Assembly: GCA_018105865.1 (NCBI GenBank) | Contig: CM030849.1 | Coordinates: 7,786,587-7,850,586, forward strand | Reading direction: 5' to 3' | Origin: Metaphire vulgaris | Lineage: Eukaryota > Annelida > Clitellata > Crassiclitellata > Megascolecidae | DNA length: 64,000 bases | In this document: piece after piece, positions 21,921 through 32,922 of the stretch | Layout: every line of letters starts with the position of its first letter | How positions within the stretch are numbered: the first letter of the stretch is position 1 | Position numbers and translations under genes: made by a program | The notes under the pieces: generated by a model | Databases searched by the model: none | What the model saw: only the letters and a program-made list of their open reading frames with translations | Told to the model about the DNA's origin: nothing

Positions 21921-23300
21921 GGAATTGCCATATATACAATTCTACCTGTGTTTCAGTGTTGACTATGATTAATGTGCACTGTCACATGAAGATTTCATAT
22001 TGGTAACGTTTCCTAATTTAGTCACTAGGGCGACGTCAATGTAGGCGACGTTAATGCATTGCCATTGCGGTATTAATCGCTTTAAATGATTGATTGTTTT
22101 TAATTAATTAGTTATCGAACTATTAGCAATTATTATTTTACTAGAAATTAGTATATATTCAGAAGTAATTACATGAAAGAGATTTCAATAGATGTCGCTT
22201 TTCTTTCAGAAGTTATTAATGATTTATTGGCTGGCATATAGCAAACCTTTTTATCGTACGGCCCCAACGTCTTATATCTGGGCCCGTGATAGCCATGTCA
22301 GTCGGTTGTGGAGCCATTTAGCTGGTCTTCTGAACGACCGATACGGGAGGAACCTCGTTCCAGACCGTCTGAGCCTCGACTCAGGAGTCAGTTCCGTCCT
22401 GCCGCCAGGACGCGCCGGGTTGCCGGTACTACACTACACGTTCCAGGACTACCAGGTCCTGCGGGCAAACGGACGCGCAGTCCTATTCAGCATTACATTA
22501 CTACAGGGCCGCACGCCTTTTTGGAGCCCTGCGCGGCTACTATCAACACGTTCCAGGACTACCAGGTCCTGCGGGCAAACGGACGCGTAGTCCTACTCAG
22601 CATAACATTATAGGCCGCAAGCCTCAAGTGACGGAGTCCTCTGCAAAGTCCCGTGCCTTGTGCCTTGTTCTCGTGCCTTGCTGCTCTTTCCTTGTGACCT
22701 ATACTCTTGCCTTGCCCCGCAAGCTAGTATTAGAGTTTATCGCCTTAGAAGATAGAGCGAATCGAACCTGATGCATGTTCGAATATTAATGCATGTGATC
22801 TCGTGTTGATGACTATTGAATTTCTGTTGATACGCTTGCATGTTGCTGACTATGATTGTTTATTGCCTCTTATTGCTAAATGTCATTACCTATCAATCCA
22901 AATGATAATGTGCAGACTGCATATCATTATCCGCCACTAATTACTGCATTATTGATCCATTGTATTATTAATAAAGACTGCATTATAATTGAAGATATAC
23001 GCGTGTTGTCATTCACAAGCAAGACCACTCAAATACAAGGGTGGGGACCTAGATGTTTTAGGCCAAATTTTCTCTTCCCGCCTGTCAAATTTTCTCTGAA
23101 TATCTTTAAAACATATTCGCGGGATATCGTCCATTGCCACTTAAGGGATCAAAGAGGAGATTTCGCGACACAACGAATAACATTGATTTATTAAAGTGGA
23201 AATGAAAGTCGCGAACGCAGAAACACACAGCATTTAAAGAAGAGTAGAAGTATAATCTTCAAATACATGTTCACTTATTTTAAAATCATGTCTTTTCAAC
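21921..23300. other. Insertion between cGLR gene 1 and its flank; GC-rich tandem repeat inside
   Basis: This stretch has no counterpart downstream of cGLR gene 2. It contains a GC-rich block (22255-22720) in which ACGTTCCAGGACTACCAGGT plus CCTGCGGGCAAACGGACGCG occurs twice, 111 bp apart. An AATAAA follows at about 22970. It may be a solo LTR (internal promoter-like GC block, polyadenylation signal), but no terminal TG...CA with target duplication could be confirmed. Confidence 0.5.
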
Positions 23301-23380
23301 CGAAGTTCTCACTGTAAAATACGCATACATTCTCGCAGTATTTGCAATCAAATATCTCGAAATGGCATGAGTGTTTTGAA

Positions 23381-26300
23381 TTACATGTATGCGATCTCAT
23401 ACAGACTTGCGATCAATTGTTTTCGATCAAAACGTTCCCAGAGTGGATCTGGAGCTGGCAACTGGTATGAAGACTCGGATATATCCTTTGATGTGCAGCG
23501 ATATAGCGCGCAAGCTTCTTTACATAAACGGAGAAAGGTAGAGTTGTTATCAGCAATCCATTCAACGGAAACTTGTTTAAAATAATGTTTATTAACTATT
23601 GGAGAGCTGAAATTCGGCAGAAAATAACACGGACAGAAATCCTGTGCAACAAACTCAAGACGACATTTCAAAAGGCACTTCAACCACAAATAGCGATCCA
23701 TTTGATCGAATTTGGATTTCATTTCTTCAAGATTCAGTCCCAGTTGAGATGCTTTCTCAGAAGATGGCGTTAATGCTTCAATGCAATACAATACACAATT
23801 CTTCAGCGCGTATTTGGGAACAAGAGTCGACTTCTCGTCCATCATCTTCCCAATCATATAGGCTTCCCTTGCATTCCCACAACTCTTTTTAATCGTGTCG
23901 CTCTCAGCTTTGGAAAATGAAATCCTAGCGCAAGATTCAGAATATGGAACCCAGGGATAGAGTTCTTGAGGACCATCAAAGACCAAATTGCAACCGGATT
24001 TCTTTATGTCATCGCTCACATTGGATATGGCTTCATCCGGCCACCAGCCATCAACATGAATACAAGGAACAATGTCTACTGAAATTTCATCGATAGTAAA
24101 AAAAATTAGAGGCTTAATCATTTTAATGCTAAATACTTTCTTTATATAATCATAAATACAGGTATCTTTGACCGACAATCCAAAAATCCACTCGAAATTC
24201 AGTTGCTTCTCAATATTAACCAGTGTGTCACATAAAATGGTTGTGAATTGTCTATTAACTTTTACAGTATTTAATATTCCATTTTTTCCAAAGAAACTGT
24301 CGAAATCACTTGCTTCGCCTAGTTTTGTTGGCCTTCGCTTTAAATGAACAAATCCAGTGGGAAGTTCTGGAGACTGAGAAACTTCGCAAAATTCACTGAT
24401 CTCTGCAAGAACAAAACAAAAATCGAATTCATCTGGTTTGTCAAGTTTTGTTCCTTCATTAGAGCTTCCAACAAGGATTGGTTTGCTTTTAAATCTCGGA
24501 TCCAGTCTTTCCATCTCTTTGGCAGTGGCGTTCATCAAATTAATCACTTCCTTTTTGATTTTTTCAAATAAAGGATGACGAAATGCATATTTGCCTTTTC
24601 CCCATTGTACTTCAACTGCAGTTTTGAGATTCACTTCAGATGCTCTATCCTGAGAATCAGAACCCAGAACATTTAGTTTCATTTGCTTATTATTCAGTAG
24701 TCGAACAGTATACGTCTTATCTTTTTCATCTGTGATGGTTGTAACTGCACCAGACCCCTCTGATGTTTCGTGAATCGCATAATTTCCGTCTTTATCTTTA
24801 ATTGACGCATCGGCTCCTTTAGATATAAGTAATTCCCAAAGTGTTTTGTTAGCGTAATGCAATGGAGTGCGTCCGAAATTGTCAGTTTCATTGACACTGC
24901 AACCGAGCGAGATCAACTTATCAACAATTGTTTTCAGCAAATCCAGTTTGTAACCGTCAAGCCTACCCACTGTCGAAACATCACAGAAAGAAAGGACAAC
25001 CAAATGCAGAGCTGTTCTTCCCTGTTGGTCTTTGCCTGAGACTATTTGCTCTTTAGATGCCTCGATTAAACTCTGAAATATGCCTTTACCGAAACTTGAA
25101 TTTAAGCTACCAACTGCCTCTACCGTTTTAAAGATTTGTTTCAGAGTCAACTTGCATGTAAAATCCAGATGAAAGTAATCATTTGTTGACGGCGATTCTG
25201 TCTCCTGGAAAACGTTTAAGACCGCTCCTTTCTTTTTCAAAGGATCTTTAATTGATGACGGAATTTCTGAATTCTTTCCTTCAACTATATCCAACGGCGA
25301 AAATTTTTCAAAGCTTAATGCATTCACATCTATATCTGATGTTCCGAGCAACATTTCAACTATTTTACTTCTCTCATCGCTCCATTTTGTATCTCTCCTA
25401 TAGCCTTCATGCCTTTCTGCTTCGAATAAAATGACCATTTCTTTTATTTTTTTTAGTTTCTTAAATTCTTCATAATTCCGCGGAAATTCAAAATCTTCAT
25501 TAATATTTATATGTAAAGCATAATGGAGGGCAGTAAACCCAAGATGATCCGATAAATTCACTGATGCGCCTTTATTTAGGAGCAATTCAAATTCTTGCGA
25601 ACGGTTCTTCATTGCCGCATGCATTAAGGCCGTTCGACCATCACAATCCACAGCGTCCAGACTCACCAACGTTCCCGCCTCTTCCAATAGTTTCCGCAAA
25701 GCTGGAGATCTTTCTTTACCCCACATTTCTGAAATAGGCATTAAGGTCGTCTTTCCTGCGTTGTCCTTTATATTGACATCTGCACCACAAAGAATGAGTA
25801 ATGAAATTATTTTTTCCTCGTCAGCACATTGTAGCAGTGTTGTCCCATAACTGCTTCTAGCGTTCGCATTGAGTTTTCCAGATTTTAAAAGTAGTTCAAA
25901 TAAACGCAGCTTTCTATCATCGTCGACTTCCGATCTGCGCATAAACTGATCAGTTAAGAAATTACCTGTTTCAATTTCTTGACTTAAAAGAATGTCACAA
26001 TCCAAAAGAAGTTTTAGAATTTCTTCAGAATGATTTGTATCATTTTCCATTGCTATGTACACGGCCTCTAACCAGATATCAGATTTTGTTGTTTCCCGTT
26101 TTGTTTTCCGTGATACCGATTTGCTATCGATGGCTTGATCCGAGTTCCACGATTTCACAGAGATATCTAATGTATTACAGAACTCGGGAAGCATGGATTT
26201 GACAATGTCTGCATTTTTATCTTTAACTGCTGATATAAATTTAAATTCTAGCAAAGCTAAAACAATCGCATAACAATTCTTTTTTTTCGCTTTCGTTAAA

Positions 26301-27853
26301 GCCGTTTCACCAGAATTATCGACAGCGTCGATGTCAAGAACAAATTCAGGTGAAGCCAGATCTAATAAACTGCAAGCAATGTCAATATGTTTATATTTGC
26401 ATGCAAGCATCAAGAATGTTTCTCCGTTTTTGTTTCTACCATTTAAATCGATACCATTTTGGAGAAGTATATGCAGAAGATCGTCTATTTTGTAGCTGTA
26501 TTCGGGCCTTATTTTGCAAACGATTTCAAAAATGGTCTCACTCTGCAAATTCAAAACTTTTGCATTGAATTTCCAGCATTTTAATAATATTTCAGCTCTT
26601 TTCATCTTTCCGACTAAAATACTATATTCCAAATATTCTGCCACCACTTCATAGAAAGTAGTTATTTCATCTTCATTAAATCCCGGAAGAAAGTGGTCAT
26701 CTTTCAGCATTGCGTCCTCATTTTCATCTTTGACAGTTGATATTAATGTTTTTCCTAACAAAGCCCCAACAATTTTTGAATCATTATTTCGTTTCGCTAT
26801 CATTAAAGCAGTTTCACCAGAATTATCTACAGCGTCGATGTCAAGAACAATTTTATGTTTAGCAAACAAGAATAAACTGCTGACACTGTCAACGCGTTCA
26901 ATTTCTGTAGAAAGCTTAAAGAATGATTCTCTGCTGTTTTTTTTGTTGAAGTCCAGAAAAAGTTTATGTAAATCAAATTTTAATAAGCTGCGAACGATGT
27001 CATAGCGTTTATTTTCACATGCAAGCATCAAGAATGTTTCTCCGTTTTTGTTTCTGCCATTTAAATCAATCCAATTTTCGAGAAAGATCTGAAGAAGTTC
27101 GTCTATTTGGCTGCACTGTCTTGGCTTTATTTCACAAACGGTTTCAAAAATTGTCTCATTCAGCAAATTCAAAACACTTGCATTGTATTTGACGGATTTT
27201 AATAAAAGTTTAAGTGTTTTTGTCTTTTCGGAAGAAATATCAGCTGCCAAGTATTCTGCCACATATTGACGAAGAATAATTTGCCCATCTTCACCAAATA
27301 GGCGAATGAAACGGTCATCACTAAGCAGCAGATTCTGCATTTCGTCATGATCATTGTCTTGCGCTATAGTAACAGCCTTCAACCAAACCGGTTGAGTGAT
27401 TAAGTCTTTTGAAGGTAATTTTGTTTCAAAATCAGCTTTCAAACCCTTCGGTGGAGGGTCTTCGATTAGATCATCCTCATGAGATTGCATTTCCATTTGC
27501 TCATATTTATGATTATGATGATCATTAAGAATATCGGTCTCTGCGCGACAATATAGAACTTCGAAATTGGATTCGTCTTTATATTCTGGAGTAAAATAGG
27601 CTTTGACTGTCTTGGTGTCACGATTTTGAACTGCTCTTAAAAATAAGCTCTCTACTATTTCTGCATTGTTTGACTGTTTAGCGATCGAAAGAGCAGTTTG
27701 TCCGTTTTCATCTCTAGCGTTGATGTCTACTCTTTTGCCGTCATAATCTCTCCATTCTAATATTTCACGAACAGCAGCGACGTTTCCAGTCTTACATGCA
27801 ATCAGCAGCGCCGTTTGTCTGGGTGAATTTCTTTTATTCGCATTGTGATCCAT
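23381..27853 (-). CDS. Ankyrin-repeat / cGAS-like (Mab-21) nucleotidyltransferase, cGLR gene 1
   Basis: An uninterrupted ORF of about 1490 codons. The start is taken at the ATG at 27853 (MDHNANKRN), with a second in-frame ATG at 27907. Residues ~10-75 and ~210-1000 are ankyrin repeats (for example DENGQTALSIA, NKNGETFLMLAC, DCDGRTALMHAA, DHLGFTALHYAL, GRTPLHYA). A module of about 208 residues is present twice (DNA about 26715-27275 and 26185-26660). The C-terminal ~420 residues are a Mab-21/cGAS nucleotidyltransferase: GSSNEGTK (~1128), acidic pair DEFDF (~1140), third acid EISVDIVPCIHVDGWWPDEA (~1258), ARISFSKAES, and CPCYFLPNF near the end. All three predicted metal ligands are present. Known cGAS-like receptors make cyclic dinucleotides on binding nucleic acid or other ligands; here substrate, product and ligand are inferred only. 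No Zn-thumb cysteine cluster like vertebrate cGAS is visible. Head-to-tail with two paralogues. Confidence 0.85.
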   Translation of the reverse strand: MDHNANKRNSPRQTALLIACKTGNVAAVREILEWRDYDGKRVDINARDENGQTALSIAKQSNNAEIVESLFLRAVQNRDTKTVKAYFTPEYKDESNFEVLYCRAETDILNDHHNHKYEQMEMQSHEDDLIEDPPPKGLKADFETKLPSKDLITQPVWLKAVTIAQDNDHDEMQNLLLSDDRFIRLFGEDGQIILRQYVAEYLAADISSEKTKTLKLLLKSVKYNASVLNLLNETIFETVCEIKPRQCSQIDELLQIFLENWIDLNGRNKNGETFLMLACENKRYDIVRSLLKFDLHKLFLDFNKKNSRESFFKLSTEIERVDSVSSLFLFAKHKIVLDIDAVDNSGETALMIAKRNNDSKIVGALLGKTLISTVKDENEDAMLKDDHFLPGFNEDEITTFYEVVAEYLEYSILVGKMKRAEILLKCWKFNAKVLNLQSETIFEIVCKIRPEYSYKIDDLLHILLQNGIDLNGRNKNGETFLMLACKYKHIDIACSLLDLASPEFVLDIDAVDNSGETALTKAKKKNCYAIVLALLEFKFISAVKDKNADIVKSMLPEFCNTLDISVKSWNSDQAIDSKSVSRKTKRETTKSDIWLEAVYIAMENDTNHSEEILKLLLDCDILLSQEIETGNFLTDQFMRRSEVDDDRKLRLFELLLKSGKLNANARSSYGTTLLQCADEEKIISLLILCGADVNIKDNAGKTTLMPISEMWGKERSPALRKLLEEAGTLVSLDAVDCDGRTALMHAAMKNRSQEFELLLNKGASVNLSDHLGFTALHYALHININEDFEFPRNYEEFKKLKKIKEMVILFEAERHEGYRRDTKWSDERSKIVEMLLGTSDIDVNALSFEKFSPLDIVEGKNSEIPSSIKDPLKKKGAVLNVFQETESPSTNDYFHLDFTCKLTLKQIFKTVEAVGSLNSSFGKGIFQSLIEASKEQIVSGKDQQGRTALHLVVLSFCDVSTVGRLDGYKLDLLKTIVDKLISLGCSVNETDNFGRTPLHYANKTLWELLISKGADASIKDKDGNYAIHETSEGSGAVTTITDEKDKTYTVRLLNNKQMKLNVLGSDSQDRASEVNLKTAVEVQWGKGKYAFRHPLFEKIKKEVINLMNATAKEMERLDPRFKSKPILVGSSNEGTKLDKPDEFDFCFVLAEISEFCEVSQSPELPTGFVHLKRRPTKLGEASDFDSFFGKNGILNTVKVNRQFTTILCDTLVNIEKQLNFEWIFGLSVKDTCIYDYIKKVFSIKMIKPLIFFTIDEISVDIVPCIHVDGWWPDEAISNVSDDIKKSGCNLVFDGPQELYPWVPYSESCARISFSKAESDTIKKSCGNAREAYMIGKMMDEKSTLVPKYALKNCVLYCIEALTPSSEKASQLGLNLEEMKSKFDQMDRYLWLKCLLKCRLEFVAQDFCPCYFLPNFSSPIVNKHYFKQVSVEWIADNNSTFLRLCKEACALYRCTSKDISESSYQLPAPDPLWERFDRKQLIASLYEIAYM

Positions 27854-28499
27854 GTCAAAGCCTCTCCGTTTACGATATCGTTTATATTGGAAGGCGGCAC
27901 AATTCATGTATTTTATATTCGTTGCAAACGTACAAGTGAAGTCCCCGATCTTAAAATAATATTTATATATTACATAACATGCAGGGTGCGATTTGTGACC
28001 TGGAGCAGTGGGGGTGGATATGTCGAGCTTGGGGGATGTAGTTGTTGGGGAAATGTAGCAGCGGATGATGTAGTTGTGAGGAGATGTAGCAGTAAGGGGT
28101 GCAGTTGGGCAGTGGAAGGAATCCCCACTTCCCCCTACAAATCGCGCCCTGATAATATACACAAGTAGGTTACTTTATAACATAGAATATTATTTAACGC
28201 ATAGTTGTGAAGTTCATAGAAACTTTTAAAGTTCATAAAAGTTCAATAAAGTTAAAGAAAAATAATGTTCGGAAAAGTTAATAAAAGTTCAAATTTTGTA
28301 TTTACACTGTAGTCCTCGTCGGATGACACTCAGTTTCAGAAGACCAATCGATGTATTCATCGGAATAGCAGATTTGTCGATCTTATCCACCAGTTGTAAG
28401 GCACAATACACTTTGACAATCTTCTCAACTGTCTTACATGCGAGTCTGTTGCGTTTCTTGTATGTGTAAATCCAAATGCTGACCAATTTCTCTCACATG
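27854..28499. other. 5' flank of cGLR gene 1
   Basis: The reading frame stays open to 28162, but the upstream residues are low-complexity Thr/Ser/Pro from repeated CTACATC-like DNA, and the frame starts only with GTG. It is taken as 5' UTR or intron. No acceptor at the spacing used by genes 2 and 3 is seen. Confidence 0.5.
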
Positions 28500-29030
28500 C
28501 AGTGATGGGCAACTAACTAAAAAACATTAGTTAAACTATAATTAAATTTAAACTAGAAATAAGTAGTTAAACTTTTAGTTGTAAACTAACTGTCTAAAAT
28601 AGATAATTAAACTAAAAAATATAGTTAAACTTTTAGCAAATAATTTTACAACTATTTTTCAGGCATCACATATATGTGTTCATGAAAATATAGACGATGC
28701 TTGCAACATGAGCATGTCAGTCAATGAACCATCGAATTCATTAATCATTGGCTATTTCATATTTAAGTCTTAGTATAGACTGCAGGAACACAAACTTGTC
28801 AAATTTGTTTGGAAAAAATGACCAGAAAGGAATAGATTGAAAATGGACTGTTATTGAGAATTCGGGACACCAACTAAAAAGTTTTAGTTAAACTATTTAG
28901 TTATTAACTAAGATTTTTCAGTTAAAGTAGCATTTTAACTAAACTATTTATATTTAATTAAACTATGAAGATAACTAGAAATATTAGTTAAACTTTTAGT
29001 AAGTAACTAATTAGTTTACTAGTTGCCCAT
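28500..29030. mobile_element. TIR element filled with GTTAAACTTT repeats
   Basis: The ends CAGTGATGGGCAACTAAC and (reverse complement) ATGGGCAACTAGTAAAC are inverted. The interior is almost entirely reiterated AGTTAAACTTTTAGT words around a ~200-bp unique core. Its right end abuts a (TA)n run, so a target duplication cannot be read. Related to the block at 6498. Confidence 0.65.
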
Positions 29031-29066
29031 ATATATATATATGTATATATATACATATATATATAG
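29031..29066. repeat. (TA)n microsatellite
   Basis: ATATATAT run with two G/C interruptions. Confidence 0.85.
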
Positions 29067-30038
29067 TGGATAGCGTTTTAACTAACTGAGATTATGTAGC
29101 GCCAGCACCACTTCAATAGTATGCCTAATATTCGTGGGTGGTCCTTTTCCATTCGCCTTCTTCTTCTACCCCTCCATAACTAATGCTTCATATGAATCAT
29201 ATTCTGTGTGTGGTCTTAAACTGAGCTCGCCTGCATGCAGCCTGTCGACTGCATGACTACAGTCAGAGCTAGCCTTTGTAGCATGATGTAAGTTAATATT
29301 AAATATACAGAGTTGACGATTGCTCGGGGCAGACGGCCGATGACATTAAAACGATCAACATCTCAAGAAGGTCTTGTACATATAATAATGATAGGGCGAT
29401 AGTGCTTGCCACTATAAATATATATCATAATCATCATCATAAACATCATCATCAACAACAACTCACCTAAAATCCTCAAAAAATCCAATCGAATGTTTGA
29501 CTGTTTCGATCGATTCTACATCAGACGAGATCGCAGCAGACTGTCGGTCGATAGTTGAACGCAATATTCACTCACAATACTGTATATGTAATCTGCACTC
29601 AAAATTACAAATATATCACCTTCTTCTGTTGTTGACGAACTGTGCAGTTCTTCAACAACAGTTTAAGGTCTCTAAAAGAAGTAGCTATGTGATATTTCGA
29701 TAGATATTAGACCCGTAGGCCCTATCCTCGAAAAATACACGATGATTTTCCCAAAGAAATTCCAGATTTTATGCCGTGTTTTCCCCTGCGTCTAACCATC
29801 GAGCAAGAATAGAGACAGACAGAGAGGAAGAGAGAGGCATACAGGAGAAATAGACAGACAGAGCGAGACAAAGAAAGAGCAGGATAATTTATTTTCATGA
29901 AAGAGCTAAGTAGAACGCTACAAACGCAACGAATAACCAAGAGACAAAAATAAAACGATGCATAGGCATATGTGACCAATATTTACGGAATCCAGCAGAC
30001 GATATGGCTCTTGCTGTCTGCACACTCGCGCAGTTTTT
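29067..30038. other. Intergenic, nothing recognised
   Basis: Contains a short ATC-rich run at 29430-29462. No gene supported. Confidence 0.4.
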
Positions 30039-30049
30039 GGAACTCTGTA

Positions 30050-30182
30050 AGGACCAATTTAAAGTCCTTGTCCTTGTCCTCGTCCTTGGGAGTCAGGCCT
30101 CGTCCTTGTCTTCGTCTTGGGGGCTCGGTCCTCGTCCATATCTTCGTCCTTGCAGTTGGGTTCTTGTCCTGGTCCTTGTAAC
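30050..30182. repeat. (GTCCTT)n-like minisatellite
   Basis: Degenerate hexamer array (CCTTGTCCTTGTCCTCGTCC and variants). The minus strand gives a spurious Lys/Asp/Glu-rich frame. Confidence 0.85.
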
Positions 30183-30711
30183 ATAGTTCTTGAAAAATCC
30201 TAATAAGGACCAAATTACTTGTATACCATTGGATTTATGTTTACATACTTGCTTTATAAATTTGTCTCTATTCGCCGAATATTTGCTTCTTCGAACAAGA
30301 AATATCATACCTGTCACTGAGCCATCCTTTTCAAAATCTTTTTCCATTTCAGCATCAACAAATGCCACATCATCTTCAACAAAACCACCAATACAAACAG
30401 GTGATTCATCATCCCTAACCATATTCACAATCAATTCGTCATCAAATACACAAACATAAATTTCAATAAGCTTTCCAACTTCAATATCAACACATGTTAC
30501 ATCATCTCCCTCAAAATTTACGAGATTTTACTTACTTACCTATTCCATCATGTGCAGCAAAACATTTTCATAACAGTAGTGAAGTGGCTGAGTATGCCTA
30601 TATCGTCAGCATTAATGCCCAGACGGACGCTTTTTCTCATATATTCACGTTTGATACAATTTTTCTTAGATACAGGAGTTTAGATTAATAAAACTGCAGC
30701 CAGCAATTAGC

Positions 30712-30900
30712 CATGTGTGTGTGTGTGTGTTCGTGTGTTCCTATTACGTTGATCTGTTGTGTTGTTGTCTGCCTGCATGTCTACCTGTACCTGAGTGTTT
30801 GTGTTGTGCGCATGTTTGAGTTGTGGCCAGTAACCGTTTTCATTGTCCTACTGTATGTGCCGGTTATTGTATGTTTGCATGTATGTGTGTGTTTTTGACT
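30712..30900. repeat. (TG)n-rich stretch
   Basis: GT dinucleotide runs and TG-rich low complexity. The apparent Val/Cys ORFs are artefacts. Confidence 0.7.
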
Positions 30901-31029
30901 TACTAGTAACTAGAGAATGTATCTATGCTGCTTGCCTCCAGTTGCCTCCAGTTGACCGACTGCTGACTGTTGACTTAACTGCAGCTGCTACTCTGTATTT
31001 CCACTGGCCTGCCTTTCTTCCTGCAGTAG

Positions 31030-31165
31030 GTTGATCACTTGATCGTTTTGTTGCTCTGTATTAGACTTTATGGTTTTCTTCAGAAATGGACACTATGCTT
31101 AAATACAACATCTTAAAGTGTGTTTGCCAATGGCTTGAAAAGGCTTACCACTACATTCTTTTCTC
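31030..31165 (-). mobile_element. Diverged CR1 fragment
   Basis: GATCGTTTTGTTGCTCTGTA, TTCTTCAGAAATGGACACTA and TGCTTAAATACAAC match the CR1 RT C-terminus at 45320-45470 with many substitutions. Oldest of the CR1 copies in the window. Confidence 0.65.
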
Positions 31166-31210
31166 GGCTCTCAAACGTTTTTTGTTGTTGCTTCTCCGTC
31201 CGTCTGTAGC

Positions 31211-31213
31211 TGA

Positions 31214-31280
<67 letters not shown>

Positions 31281-31299
31281 TGTGTGTGTGTGTGTGTGT
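31211..31299. repeat. Compound (TG)n(AG)n microsatellite
   Basis: Two alternating blocks of GT and GA dinucleotides. Confidence 0.95.
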
Positions 31300-31693
31300 G
31301 CCCATGTGTGAGCTTTTGCTAGCGAGCGTTTTACCTGCTAATTCTCTTCTGTGGCGGTTGTCATATGTTTGCATGTATGTGTGCTAGTGTGTCTTTCTGC
31401 TCTCTGGATCCTCTTGACCGACTGTTGAGTGCCGACGTTATCGTCATTGAATTACAGCTGTTGCTGTGTTTGCGGCGGCCTATAGATGTGCATAACTGCA
31501 TAAACTTCTCACTGGCCCCCATTTGAAGACTAGTTCACTCTCGATGATATAGAAACAGAACATACAAATTCTGACAAAGCATCGCTGACAAAAGTGCAAG
31601 AATTAACTTACAGTATATATACTGCAACGTATGCTCGTATACACTGTATAGTACTATACAGTAGTACGCACGGATGTGTTATTCAATAAAACT

Positions 31694-31832
31694 TTAAAAA
31701 TTTAGCATGATTTAAAGTGGCTTAGAAGGCATTACTGCCTGTGTGAAAGCCACTAGGGGCACTAACGGAGCTTGAACCCGCTCCGTCAGCCTGACGCTCC
31801 AGCACGTAACCCACTCTGCCATCCTCCGCCCC
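31694..31832 (-). mobile_element. tRNA-derived SINE with CR1-type 3' tail
   Basis: The minus strand opens with a tRNA-Ser/Leu-like head: A box TGGCAGAGTGGGTTACGTGC and B box GGGTTCAAGCTC, followed by a 3' part TGGCTTTCACACAGGCAGTA ... CTAAGCCACTTTAAA. The 3' part matches the tail of the CR1 copies at 44928 and 53592, including the GTGG(T)T...A(A)CCAC stem. SINEs commonly borrow a partner LINE tail for reverse transcription. The internal boxes would serve as the RNA polymerase III promoter. Confidence 0.75.
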
Positions 31833-32920
31833 CGATTGTATTGTCTATATATATGTCTATAATATTGTCTATTAAACTTCCTACTCTGCAGATGCAACAC
31901 GTCGCGGCGTTTCTTTCACTTCAACTGCCAAGGACCACAGTTGGTCAGATTAGGGCGTTAATAGTTGCCTGTTTTATTGTCATGCTATTTCTTGAAGGAC
32001 GTAGGAAATTACTTAAGAGGCAAAAAGTCGACTTAATAAAACCCTCTAGTGAAGTGTTGGGCAGGGTGGCCAACCCGCAGCCCACGGGTAAGCCTTTTAG
32101 TTCATGTGCTTAATTTAATAAAATTTTAAATTACTTAAAATGCTGCTTAATTGTAACAGTAACCCGTTAGTAGTTACTACCATTGTATGACTGCAGTGAT
32201 TGCCACAACTGTTGAAAACAATGTATAAAAGGCAACAAAAAACATGCAACGCTCCGCATGTTGATCGACATTTATGATGCTCCTCTTGTAACAAAAGTTT
32301 TGCCGCCCTTCCTTGCTCTAAGATTTCTATATGCTAGCAATATGCTTCCAAGATATTCAAACTGTTTGACAGTTTCCAGTCGTGAGTCCAACACTATTCC
32401 GACATGCATATTGAATAGGTGTCAACTGGTCCAGATAATTCCCACTTCGAGACAAGCAGAGCCTATTGATCGATATGAGAATATATTTGGACAGTAAGCT
32501 ACTTTATGCGACCATCTGGCACACAAAACGCTATCGACTCCCTATAAGTTATCGTCACGCTTGAACGAATATTTTACTCTGAATTGACTCTGAAACTGTC
32601 GTATACTGGCGAACCTCGGATTTAGTGGATGCAAGGCCTTAAATAAAAATAGTAGATGTCAACAACTGTTGGCCAAAACAGGCACATGTCGTGTACAGAT
32701 GAGAGGAAGGAGTAGGAGAAGAGAGAATGGCAAAATAGACAGCTTCACTAATTTCCATAGTCAGGGTGATATTTGTGCGTGAGTCCAGTATGGTAAGTTA
32801 TTTGCTAGTTGCTTTACTATCCCTAGAAAGTTAACAAACTATGCTAACGACGCCACGAAGAACAAGAATTTCACTCTCCAAATACCACTGGCTGGGCGAC
32901 AATGACAATAATTTGGAATA
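31833..32920. other. Intergenic, nothing recognised
   Basis: No supported gene or repeat. Confidence 0.4.
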
Positions 32921-32922
32921 TA

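Noticed and set aside
21960..23040. Solo LTR
   Set aside because: A polyadenylation signal and GC-rich block are present, but no confirmed terminal repeats or target duplication.
27854..28162. N-terminal extension of cGLR gene 1
   Set aside because: The extra frame starts only with GTG and encodes low-complexity sequence from repeated DNA.
31760..31835. tRNA-like A and B boxes
   Set aside because: No acceptor-stem closure was confirmed and the sequence continues into a CR1-type tail, so it is a SINE head and not a functional tRNA gene.
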